Positions 1 to 6,560 of a DNA stretch of 9,715 bases are shown piece after piece. The stretch comes from Lachnospiraceae bacterium (GTDB lineage Bacteria > Bacillota > Clostridia > Lachnospirales > Lachnospiraceae), in NCBI GenBank assembly GCA_015057205.1, contig SVEW01000091.1:1-9715 (forward strand). Direction: 5' to 3'. Numbering within the stretch: the stretch's first letter is position 1; every line of letters starts with the position of its first letter. A program made the position numbers and the translations under genes. Under the pieces are notes generated by a model, which had not been told where the DNA came from, did no database searches, and saw nothing but the letters and a program-made list of their open reading frames with translations.

Positions 1-12
1 GTAGAGTGTCGT

Positions 13-179
13 GTGACCGAGCCGGATGAGAGAGGCTCGGTCATATGGAGGGAGTGAGAGAGCCAGTGACCGAGGGAAATGTGGGGGAGACGGTCAGGAG
101 GAGAAGTGAGAGGGCTAGTGACCGAGGGAAATGAAGGAGTAACGGTCAGGTGGCTTTGGAGGTGTATCGTGTGACCGAG
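13..179. repeat. Regularly spaced array of TGACCG/CGGTCA palindromes
   Basis: GTGACCGAG occurs at 13-21, 66-74, 118-126 and 171-179, that is, at steps of 53, 52 and 53 bp. The first three copies are each followed by CGGTCA (38-43, 91-96, 143-148), so each 31-bp unit has inverted ends and can fold as a hairpin. The first is the strongest, with a perfect 10-bp stem (14-23 with 34-43) and a 10-nt loop. The second and third share the 16-mer GTGACCGAGGGAAATG and continue to CGGTCAGG. The fourth lacks a right arm. The stretches between units are also alike (purine-rich, with AGTGAGAG before the next unit), so the repeat is really the whole unit of about 52.5 bp. Steps of 52 and 53 do not keep a reading frame, so this is unlikely to be coding. 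The array starts near the window edge and may extend to the left. Its function is unknown; it could be a protein-binding array, a structured RNA or a small intergenic repeat family. Confidence 0.7.
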
Positions 180-215
180 AAGAGGGCGAAAGAGCCCCCT
201 TGAAAATAATAATAG

Positions 216-377
216 GAACAGATAAATGCGGTTTTCTTGGTTTGTACCGAGCCAAGTGAAGAAGAGGACACAGAGGATTCAGCGAAAAATGTCAATTATA
301 CACAGAAAGGTAATAAGTCGCGTGTATACTATAGTAAACTTCCCGTAGTTGCGCCAGATTTTAGCCTGGTTGATTAA
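216..377 (+). other. Start-less open frame, possible gene remnant
   Basis: After a cluster of stop codons at 201-215, this frame stays open for 53 codons to a TAA at 375-377. The translation looks somewhat protein-like: an acidic stretch (TEPSEEEDTED) followed by a tail ending VVAPDFSLVD. There is no ATG or GTG at its beginning and no ribosome binding site; only a TTG at 237 could serve. It may be the 3' remnant of a gene whose front was lost or replaced by the palindrome array to the left, or it may be chance. I do not recognise the peptide. The rest of 1-427 shows no gene. A TATACT at 325-330 resembles a -10 box for the gene at 428, but I found no matching -35 box. Confidence 0.2.
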
Positions 378-427
378 GTTATGGGATGTTAGAACGAATA
401 AAAGACCGAAGCGGAGGTGTGCGAGCT

Positions 428-1678
428 ATGGAACAGCAGTTTAGTGTAGAAGAATTGCAGAAAATTTTGGAAACGTTAAGTCCGCAGGAAGAGGTTGCGG
501 AAGTGGTAGGGGAAACCTCGGTAATGGAGGATAGTTCGACGGAAGATGGAGGAATTCCTGTGATGGAAGCAATTCCGGTGGTAGAGAAAGCAGTAGCGGA
601 AGCAGAAATACCAATCATGGAAGAAGCTTCGGTAGCAGAAGAAATCCCAGCGGTAGAAGAAGCAGTAGCAGAGCCAGAAATTCCAGTCATGGAAGAAGTT
701 CCAGTGGAAGAGGCCCCAATGGTAGAGGAAGTAGTTGCAGAAGCAGAAATACCAGTCATGGAAGAAGCTTCGGTAGCAGAAGAAATCCCAGCGGTAGAAG
801 AAGCAGTAGCTGAGTCAGAAATTCCGGTCATGGAAGAAGTTCCAGTGGAAGAGGCCCCAATGGTAGAGGAAGCAGTAGCGGAAGCAGAAATACCAGTCAT
901 GGAAGAAGCTTCGGTAGCAGAAGAAATCCCAGCTGTAGAAGAAGCAGTAGCTGAGCCAGAAATTCCGGTCATGGAAGAAGTTCCAGTGGAAGAGGCCCCA
1001 ATGGTAGAGGAAGCAGTAGCAGAAGCAGAAATACCAGTCATGGAGGAAGCCCCGGTAGCAGAAGCAATCCCAGCTGTAGAAGAAGCGGTATCAGAGCCAG
1101 AAATCCCGGCAGTAGAGGAAGCGGTGGCCGAACCAGAAATGCCGGTAATGGAGGAAACCCCGGTAGTCGAGCCGGAAATCCAGGCAGTAGAAAATGCATC
1201 AGCGACGAATTTGGTGATTATGAAGAAGTTATCCGGCAAATCTGCGTTTTGTGTTGAAATGGATGGAGCGATGCTGGCAGAAGAAGATGGAACCTGTTAT
1301 CCGGTACTGGTAACCGGAAACAATATTGTCTATGTAAAGGGCAATTGTCTGGTATCACAAAATATCAGTACAGGTGAAAAGCGCAATGATGAAATGGATG
1401 AAATGATTCTATATACGATTACCGGCGGTATGAAAGAAAACATGGAAGAAAATCGCAGGTATTCGAGCAATAGTATTTTGTTTAAGTGGTTAATGACGAA
1501 GCTTTTTGGTATCAGAGAAAACGAGCGTGTAATCGCGGAATTAAATGACTATTTCGCATTTACGGAGCTGGGAATTACGGTTTCTAGCGAAGAAGAGCGC
1601 GTTTCATTTAAAGGAAAATCCGGTGAAGACATGCTGGTAGCTGATGTGTTTGAAAAACTGTCGGCAATCAAAGCATAA
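428..1678 (+). CDS. Acidic tandem-repeat protein of unknown function
   Basis: I do not recognise this 416-residue protein. The start at 428 is chosen because GGAGG lies at 413-417, 10 nt upstream; an in-frame ATG at 386 has no ribosome binding site. No signal peptide or membrane segment is visible, so it is probably cytoplasmic. Residues 1-50 are a short leader (MEQQFSVEELQKILETL). Residues 50-257 are a low-complexity region rich in Glu, Val, Ala and Pro. Within it, a 47-residue unit is repeated three times nearly unchanged (residues 60-200), followed by a diverged fourth part. Residues 260-416 are of normal complexity (containing SGKSAFCVEMDG and LFKWLMTKLFGIRENE) and look like a folded domain with beta-strands first and helices near the end. 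The next gene starts 22 nt downstream, so the two are probably co-transcribed. The repeat could be a flexible spacer or a multivalent binding region; this is inference. The coding call is well supported, the function is not. Confidence 0.85.
   Translation: MEQQFSVEELQKILETLSPQEEVAEVVGETSVMEDSSTEDGGIPVMEAIPVVEKAVAEAEIPIMEEASVAEEIPAVEEAVAEPEIPVMEEVPVEEAPMVEEVVAEAEIPVMEEASVAEEIPAVEEAVAESEIPVMEEVPVEEAPMVEEAVAEAEIPVMEEASVAEEIPAVEEAVAEPEIPVMEEVPVEEAPMVEEAVAEAEIPVMEEAPVAEAIPAVEEAVSEPEIPAVEEAVAEPEMPVMEETPVVEPEIQAVENASATNLVIMKKLSGKSAFCVEMDGAMLAEEDGTCYPVLVTGNNIVYVKGNCLVSQNISTGEKRNDEMDEMILYTITGGMKENMEENRRYSSNSILFKWLMTKLFGIRENERVIAELNDYFAFTELGITVSSEEERVSFKGKSGEDMLVADVFEKLSAIKA
605..1027 (+). repeat. Three 141-bp in-frame tandem repeats
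   Basis: Three contiguous 141-bp copies lie at 605-745, 746-886 and 887-1027. Counting by eye, copies 2 and 3 differ at 3 positions and copies 1 and 2 at 7. A fourth, diverged copy starts at 1028 and decays by about 1200. Each copy encodes 47 residues made of two similar halves of 24 and 23 residues, both beginning EIPVMEE. Each half is itself two units of about 12 residues (compare EIPVMEEASVAE with EIPAVEEAVAEP). Because 141 is a multiple of 3, gain or loss of copies would keep the reading frame. The near identity suggests recent amplification or ongoing homogenisation. Confidence 0.95.
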
Positions 1679-1700
1679 GCCTCAAGGAGGAGAATATGAC

Positions 1701-3695
1701 ATGAGGAAAAAAAGAACGTGGGCTTTGGTATTATCGGTTTGTGTGATTGTATCACTGATAGCAGGGGGGACACCAAAACAGAGTAAGGCGGCAACGAAGG
1801 ATCCACAAAGTGAATTATTAGAACCGACAAAACTGGCAAGTTTTGGGGATGTAGAATTATGGGGAGAAAAAGCGTACACATTTACACTTCCCTGCGACCG
1901 AGAGTTGCATTTTAAATTTATGGTAAAAAATACCGGTCAGGGAAATAAGCAAGTGCGTTTGGATGTGGGGCAGCAACTAACTGGAACGAAAGCACTCGTT
2001 AGCTGTCTTCATTCAGTGACTACCCACCCCCAGCCAAATTGGATGTACTTAAAAGCGGGAGAAAGTGGCATGGTGCAGATAGACATTGATTGTAGTGTGT
2101 CACAGTTAAAAAATGTATCAAAAGCAAGTGTTGGTTATCCTATAGACTTTACAGTGACCGATTATGATGAACAGGGGCTGCGTATGAATCATGTGGAAAC
2201 ATACCGGTATGAGGTTACAGCAACCGGCAAGACCTATTCAAAAAGTTCGGTAACGAAAGGAAGCAAATGCAGCGTAAAGATATGTGGCTATTTGAAAGAT
2301 TCTAAGGGAAAACCAATCAAACATGCCAATGTGATGGTAACTTCCGGATGGGCATTGCATAATAGCGTTTTTACCAACGAAAAGGGGTATTACAGCGTAA
2401 AAGTAATGCCGTATTACAGTAAATTTCGAAAACAGTACGCGGAATATGTCATTAGTCCGCGCGTGAAGGGATACAAGGCAAAAAGTATTTTGGTATTGCC
2501 GAAAAAAAGCACGATTAAGAAGAACATAATCTTAAAGAAGCAAAATACAAAAATGTCTTACACCCAGACGAAAAAAATCCCGCTGGGCATACAGGCCTAT
2601 GATTTGGATGCAAGCAAGGACGGCAGTGTAATTGCAACGGTTCCGTTTCATACTATGTTACCAAAAGCGCAAACAGAAGGAAAAAGAACGTTATTAGTGA
2701 CAACGAAAACGGGAAAAGAGCTGTTCCGAAAAGCATTACCGTCAGAAACGCCCTATGTGGATGTAAGTGATAATGGAGAGTATGTACTGGTAACCAGCGA
2801 ATTTGCAGGAAATGAGCATACGACTGCCATTCTTTATGACAAAACAGGTAAGGAAGTGTATCGTACACCGGATCAATTGCCGGTTGTGAATGTATTTACC
2901 AAACAGGTAGAGCAGGAAAGAACCACCAAAAGCTATTGTGCCCGTTTATCCCATGATAATCGAATCGTAGCGTATTCTTCTACCGAAGGTGACTTTTGGA
3001 TGATTGATTGGCAAACAGGACAGATTTTATGGCAAACAAAAGTAAGCGGTCAAGTGCGAACAATTGATTTTTCAGAAGACGATAAGGAAGTGTATATTTC
3101 CGAGGGCGGCGGTTATGTATATTGTTTTGACGTAGAAACCGCTACGCAGAAATGGAAAAGTTTTATTCAGGCATGGGGAACCGAGGCACGTCTTACGAAA
3201 AAATATTATATCGTAACAACAAAGTGTGATGGGTATGCACTGATGGTTTTTGACAGAAAGAGCGGTGAAAAAGTCTGGGACTATCCGGTAACCTGTAGAG
3301 GAACTGCATTAGAAGTATCTGCGGATGAGAAGCTTTTGTTCTGGGGAAATGACAAGGGTGGCGAGTATACGCCATTGAATGCCGTAACTTTCGATTTGGA
3401 AACCGGTAAAATTAAAACGGTGTACCGGATTTGCGAAAAATATAGCAGTATGGCAGCGACCTTTAGCAGGGACGGTAAAAAAATCCTCATTAAGCATGGA
3501 TTCGGATTTGGAGTGTACAATACGGACACGGGAGAACCCTACTGTGAGAAAAATGTAGTGACGGAGAAAACCGCAGATTCCTTGTGTTTTTCCCTTTACG
3601 CATCGGATAATTTGAAATATGTTGTTGCAGGATTCAATTCAGACAAAAATTTCCGTTTTGGAGGAGATTTGTATTTCTTTAAAGGGAACAACTAA
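1701..3695 (+). CDS. Secreted beta-propeller protein with carboxypeptidase-regulatory-like domain
   Basis: This is a 664-residue exported protein of unknown exact role. The start at 1701 follows AAGGAGGAG (1684-1692) at good spacing. Residues 1-30 are a signal peptide: MRKKR, a hydrophobic stretch (residues 7-22), then a likely cleavage after SKA (residue 30). No lipobox or cell-wall anchor is visible. Residues 37-180 look like a beta-sandwich. Residues 190-282 resemble a carboxypeptidase regulatory-like domain, with the typical pattern YLKDSKGKPIKHANVMV followed by TNEKGYYSVKV. Residues 293-664 form a WD40/PQQ-like beta-propeller, with repeated blades of the type DWQTGQILWQTKVSG, DVETATQKWKS and DRKSGEKVWDYPV. 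Such propellers usually serve as binding scaffolds; I see no catalytic motif. It follows the acidic repeat protein by 22 nt and is followed by a hairpin terminator, so the two genes form a unit. Domain calls are by pattern only, and the ligand is unknown. Confidence 0.88.
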   Translation: MRKKRTWALVLSVCVIVSLIAGGTPKQSKAATKDPQSELLEPTKLASFGDVELWGEKAYTFTLPCDRELHFKFMVKNTGQGNKQVRLDVGQQLTGTKALVSCLHSVTTHPQPNWMYLKAGESGMVQIDIDCSVSQLKNVSKASVGYPIDFTVTDYDEQGLRMNHVETYRYEVTATGKTYSKSSVTKGSKCSVKICGYLKDSKGKPIKHANVMVTSGWALHNSVFTNEKGYYSVKVMPYYSKFRKQYAEYVISPRVKGYKAKSILVLPKKSTIKKNIILKKQNTKMSYTQTKKIPLGIQAYDLDASKDGSVIATVPFHTMLPKAQTEGKRTLLVTTKTGKELFRKALPSETPYVDVSDNGEYVLVTSEFAGNEHTTAILYDKTGKEVYRTPDQLPVVNVFTKQVEQERTTKSYCARLSHDNRIVAYSSTEGDFWMIDWQTGQILWQTKVSGQVRTIDFSEDDKEVYISEGGGYVYCFDVETATQKWKSFIQAWGTEARLTKKYYIVTTKCDGYALMVFDRKSGEKVWDYPVTCRGTALEVSADEKLLFWGNDKGGEYTPLNAVTFDLETGKIKTVYRICEKYSSMAATFSRDGKKILIKHGFGFGVYNTDTGEPYCEKNVVTEKTADSLCFSLYASDNLKYVVAGFNSDKNFRFGGDLYFFKGNN

Positions 3696-3713
3696 GATAA
3701 CTAAGATAAAGTA

Positions 3714-3741
3714 AGGGACGAACCATCGATAGTTCGTCCCT
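3714..3741. terminator. Bidirectional hairpin terminator between convergent genes
   Basis: AGGGACGAAC (3714-3723) pairs perfectly with GTTCGTCCCT (3732-3741) around an 8-nt loop. On the plus strand it is followed by the T-rich TAAATATTTATTTC, on the minus strand by TTACTTTATCTTAG. It lies 18 nt after the stop of the propeller gene and 6 nt after the stop of typA, which converge here. It probably ends both transcripts. Neither side has an uninterrupted T run, so termination may be incomplete. Confidence 0.8.
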
Positions 3742-3747
3742 AAATAT

Positions 3748-5571
3748 TTATTTCTTCATATTTGCACGTTTACGTAATGTCGGATCCAAAATCTTCTTAC
3801 GGATTCGCAAGGATTCCGGTGTAATCTCCAATAACTCATCGGTATCGATAAAGTCAAGCGCCTGTTCTAAGCTCATTTCACGCTTCGGAGTCAAAGTTAA
3901 TGCTTCATCGGCACTAGAAGAACGGGTATTGGTTAAATGTTTCTTCTTACATACGTTTAACTCAATGTCTTCCGGTTTGGCACTCTGACCGATGACCATA
4001 CCACCGTATACTTTCTCACCAGGTCCAATAAAGAGGGCACCACGCTCTTGGGCGGAGAATAAACCGTAAGTAACAGATTCTCCGGATTCGAAGGCAATTA
4101 AGGAACCCTGTTTACGATAGCTGATGTCTCCCTTGTATGGAGCATAGCCGTGGAAGCTGGTGTTAATAATACCGTTACCCTTGGTATCGGTTAAAAAGTC
4201 ACCACGATAACCAATCAAACCGCGGGATGGGATTAAGAAGTGCAGACGGGTATAACCTCCGGCAATGGATCCCATATTCTGTAATTCACCTTTACGCTGG
4301 CCAAGTTTCTCGATAACAGCACCGGTAAATTCGTCCGGTACATCGATGTAACAATCTTCGATAGGCTCGGTCTTCTTGCCGTTTTCATCTTTATGATAGA
4401 GCACTTCTGCTTTACTAACTGCGAATTCATAACCTTCACGACGCATATTTTCAATTAAAACAGACAAGTGAAGTTCGCCACGTCCGGAAACCTTAAAGGT
4501 ATCGGCGCTTTCCGTATCTTCAACACGTAAGGAAACATCGGTATTTAATTCCTTAAACAAACGCTCGCGAATATGACGGGAAGTAACGTATTTGCCTTCC
4601 AGACCGGCAAGCGGGCTGTCGTTAACCATGAAGTTCATAGAAATGGTTGGCTCAGAAATCTTCTGGAAAGGAATAGCGTTTACTTCATCCGGAGAGCAAA
4701 TGGTGTCTCCAATGTGGATGTCAGAAATACCGGAGATAGCCACGATGGCACCAACGGTGGCTTCGCTGACTTCCGCTTTTTCCAAACCTTCAAACTCGTA
4801 CAACTTACTAATCTTAACTTTCTTCATCTTATCCGGTTCGTGATGGTTCACAACCACAACGTCCTGGTTAACTTTGATAACGCCGTTGTCAACTTTACCA
4901 ACACCGATACGACCAACGTATTCGTTGTAGTCAATGGTGCTGATTAATACCTGCGTTCCGGCATTCTCGTTGCCTTCCGGTGCAGGAATGTAATTTAAAA
5001 TCGTATCAAACAATGGGGTCATATCCATGTTGTCGTCATCAATTTCATAACGTGCATAGCCATCTCTTGCGGAAGCGTAGATAAACGGGCAGTCAAGCTG
5101 TTCATCGGAAGCATCCAAATCCATGAAAAGCTCAAGGACTTCGTCAACAACCTCATCCGGACGAGCCTCCGGACGGTCAATTTTATTTACACATACGATA
5201 ACGGGAAGATCAAGGGCAAGAGCCTTCATCAGTACGAATTTGGTCTGTGGCATGGCACCTTCAAAAGCGTCTACCAAAAGTACAACACCGTTTACCATCT
5301 TCAATACTCGCTCTACTTCACCACCGAAATCTGCATGTCCCGGGGTATCGATAATATTAATTTTCGTATCCTTATAATGAATTGCGGTATTCTTGGACAG
5401 AATCGTGATTCCACGTTCCTTCTCAATATCGTTGGAGTCCATTACACGTTCGCCAACATCCTGATTCGCGCGGAAGGTACCGCTCTGTTTCAAAAGCTCA
5501 TCAACCAACGTCGTCTTACCATGGTCTACGTGAGCGATGATAGCTATGTTACGAATATCTTCTCGTTTCAT
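3748..5571 (-). CDS. typA: Ribosome-associated GTPase TypA/BipA
   Basis: This is a translational GTPase of the EF-G-like family that binds the ribosome and assists 50S assembly and growth under stress such as cold. The 607-residue length matches the family. The G domain is complete: P-loop AHVDHGKT (13-20), switch I RGITI (53-57), DTPGH (75-79), NKID (129-132) and SAR (167-169). The following beta-barrel, EF-G-like and C-terminal domains are present, with family patterns such as GRGELHLSVLIENMRREGYE and SRGLIGYRGDF. The start is MKREDIRNIAI: AGGAG lies 5 nt upstream, and the family begins here. The frame is open further upstream, but that part overlaps the leader and promoter. It is transcribed alone, convergent with the propeller gene and divergent from the ssb-like gene. 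A promoter and leader hairpin lie upstream. Nothing is missing or unusual. Confidence 0.98.
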   Translation of the reverse strand: MKREDIRNIAIIAHVDHGKTTLVDELLKQSGTFRANQDVGERVMDSNDIEKERGITILSKNTAIHYKDTKINIIDTPGHADFGGEVERVLKMVNGVVLLVDAFEGAMPQTKFVLMKALALDLPVIVCVNKIDRPEARPDEVVDEVLELFMDLDASDEQLDCPFIYASARDGYARYEIDDDNMDMTPLFDTILNYIPAPEGNENAGTQVLISTIDYNEYVGRIGVGKVDNGVIKVNQDVVVVNHHEPDKMKKVKISKLYEFEGLEKAEVSEATVGAIVAISGISDIHIGDTICSPDEVNAIPFQKISEPTISMNFMVNDSPLAGLEGKYVTSRHIRERLFKELNTDVSLRVEDTESADTFKVSGRGELHLSVLIENMRREGYEFAVSKAEVLYHKDENGKKTEPIEDCYIDVPDEFTGAVIEKLGQRKGELQNMGSIAGGYTRLHFLIPSRGLIGYRGDFLTDTKGNGIINTSFHGYAPYKGDISYRKQGSLIAFESGESVTYGLFSAQERGALFIGPGEKVYGGMVIGQSAKPEDIELNVCKKKHLTNTRSSSADEALTLTPKREMSLEQALDFIDTDELLEITPESLRIRKKILDPTLRKRANMKK

Positions 5572-5607
5572 ATTGTCTCCTCTTTTCTTTCTTTGTAAAT
5601 AGTTATT

Positions 5608-5649
5608 TGCGAAACTGCTCTGCGGCGTATGCCGCATGAGCAATTTGCA
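5608..5649 (-). promoter_or_regulatory. Strong hairpin in the typA leader
   Basis: On either strand, TGCGGC (5621-5626) pairs with GCCGCA (5631-5636) around a GTAT loop. The stem continues past one bulged base with GCTC (5617-5620) against GAGC (5638-5641). Weaker pairing extends it to about 5608-5649. It lies within the roughly 100-nt leader expected from the predicted typA promoter, about 40 nt upstream of the typA ribosome binding site. No T run follows, so it is not a terminator. It could affect mRNA stability or translation; no known riboswitch is recognised. Confidence 0.55.
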
Positions 5650-5677
5650 TAATAAATCGATTACACACTGACATTCC

Positions 5678-5705
5678 ATTATACTACAAATTTCGATAAT
5701 CGCAA
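5678..5705 (-). promoter_or_regulatory. Predicted sigma-A promoter of typA
   Basis: On the minus strand there is TTGCGA (5705-5700), a 16-nt spacer, and a perfect TATAAT (5683-5678). The -35 box matches the consensus at 4 of 6 positions. Transcription would start near 5671, giving a leader of about 100 nt before the typA ATG at 5571. The orientation and distance fit typA well. Confidence 0.65.
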
Positions 5706-5716
5706 TAGAAATTTGT
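5686..5716. promoter_or_regulatory. 9-bp inverted repeat bracketing the typA -35 box, possible operator
   Basis: ACAAATTTC (5686-5694) and GAAATTTGT (5708-5716) are perfect inverted copies separated by 13 bp. The predicted typA -35 box (5700-5705) lies in the gap, and the left arm lies between the -35 and -10 boxes. The position suits a repressor or regulator binding site, which could act on typA, on the divergent ssb-like gene, or on both. The regulator is unknown. The arms are AT-rich, so chance is possible. Confidence 0.4.
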
Positions 5717-5748
5717 GTTTTTTGTCGGAAATTGCGGTGAAAAGTATC

Positions 5749-5775
5749 GCCCATAAGGTTCTAATGGGCATTTTT
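5749..5775 (+). promoter_or_regulatory. Short hairpin followed by T run upstream of the ssb-like gene
   Basis: GCCCAT (5749-5754) pairs with ATGGGC (5764-5769) around a 9-nt loop, followed by ATTTTT (5770-5775). This has the form of a weak terminator. If the ssb-like gene is transcribed from a promoter upstream of it, it could act as an attenuator; otherwise it may end stray transcription. I found no convincing promoter for the ssb-like gene: TTGTCG (5722-5727) with TATCGC (5745-5750) at 17-nt spacing is a poor match. Confidence 0.25.
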
Positions 5776-5847
5776 ACCACATAAGCTTCTATATACGGAG
5801 TTATCCGCAAAATAGGAAAAAGCCAATACAAGAAGGGAGAACTATTC

Positions 5848-6471
5848 ATGGCAGATAAAATTTTAGAGAACAATCAGGTTACTATCATTGGACAAATCGT
5901 GTCTGAATTTCGTTACAGCCACGAGGTGTTTGGAGAAGGATTCTACGTGGTGGACGTTATGGTGCGCCGATTATCCGAAAGCAGCGATGTGGTGCCGCTT
6001 TTGATTTCAGAGCGACTAATTGATGTAAACGAGGATGATAGAGGTAAAATTATATGGGCAACCGGGCAGTTTCGCTCCTATAATCGACATGATGAAAAGA
6101 AAAATCATTTGGTGTTATCCGTTTTTGTTCAGGAGTACGAATTTGTAGAAGAGGACGCAGGTGGGGCGAAAAGCAATCAGATTTTTTTAGATGGATACAT
6201 ATGTAAGGAACCGGTTTATCGAAAAACACCGTTGGGAAGAGAAATTGCGGATGTGCTGGTGGCAGTGAACCGTTCCTACGGGAAATCTGATTACATACCT
6301 TGCATTTGCTGGGGGAGAAATGCCCGCTATGTTTCCGGGTTTGATGTGGGTGCACGTTTAAAAATACATGGTCGTATTCAGAGCCGGGAGTACGTGAAAC
6401 GACTGAGTGAAGAAGAGGTAGAAAAGCGCACTGCTTATGAAGTATCCGTATCAAAAGTTGACTACGTGTAA
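5848..6471 (+). CDS. SSB-like protein with two tandem OB folds
   Basis: This is a 207-residue protein of the single-stranded DNA-binding type. The start follows AGGGAG (5834-5839) with an 8-nt spacer. Residues 110-207 resemble an SSB OB fold: NQIFLDGYICKEP, then GREIADVLVAVNRSYGKSDYI, then PCICWGRNARYV and GARLKIHGRIQSREY, ending YEVSVSKVDYV. Residues 9-100 follow the same order of elements: NQVTIIGQI, then FYVVDVMVRRLSESSDVVPL, then GKIIWATGQFRSYNR, ending LVLSVFVQEYEFV. The protein therefore looks like two fused OB folds. The usual acidic SSB tail ending in a DDDIPF-like peptide is absent; it ends KVDYV. Normal bacterial SSBs have one OB fold, a flexible linker and that tail, which recruits repair proteins. 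This is therefore probably an accessory SSB-like protein rather than the essential replication SSB. It diverges from typA and leads the plus-strand gene series. Confidence 0.85.
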   Translation: MADKILENNQVTIIGQIVSEFRYSHEVFGEGFYVVDVMVRRLSESSDVVPLLISERLIDVNEDDRGKIIWATGQFRSYNRHDEKKNHLVLSVFVQEYEFVEEDAGGAKSNQIFLDGYICKEPVYRKTPLGREIADVLVAVNRSYGKSDYIPCICWGRNARYVSGFDVGARLKIHGRIQSREYVKRLSEEEVEKRTAYEVSVSKVDYV

Positions 6472-6560
6472 AATATGTGCTATTTTCTTAGGTATAGGTT
6501 ATCATAATGTGAAACTGCGTGTGATGAAGTGAAAACCGCAACTATGCGCGGAGGTGTCTT

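Noticed and set aside
13..179. CRISPR array
   Set aside because: Repeat spacing is even, but the conserved part is only 9 bp on one side and 6 bp on the other, the middles differ, the spacers resemble each other, and no cas gene is near.
386..427. Upstream ATG at 386 as start of the acidic repeat protein
   Set aside because: It has no ribosome binding site, whereas the ATG at 428 has GGAGG 10 nt upstream.
379..1239. Long open frame on the minus strand (286 codons) opposite the acidic repeat gene, encoding a Ser/Thr/Ala/Gly repeat
   Set aside because: It is the mirror of the 141-bp repeat: the repeated codons of the plus-strand gene happen to contain no stop in this antisense phase. It has no sign of its own ribosome binding site, and the plus strand has a good start, a good site and a normal C-terminal domain.
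5572..5754. N-terminal extension of TypA by 61 residues
   Set aside because: The stretch covers the leader hairpin and promoter, and TypA proteins begin at MKREDIRNIAI, which has its own ribosome binding site.
6472..6560. Lysine riboswitch or clear promoter in front of the BtuR/CobO-like gene and dapA
   Set aside because: The 89-nt gap is too short for a lysine riboswitch. CATAAT at 6503-6508 lacks a -35 partner, and the small CGCA/TGCG stem at 6537-6548 near the ribosome binding site is too weak to call.
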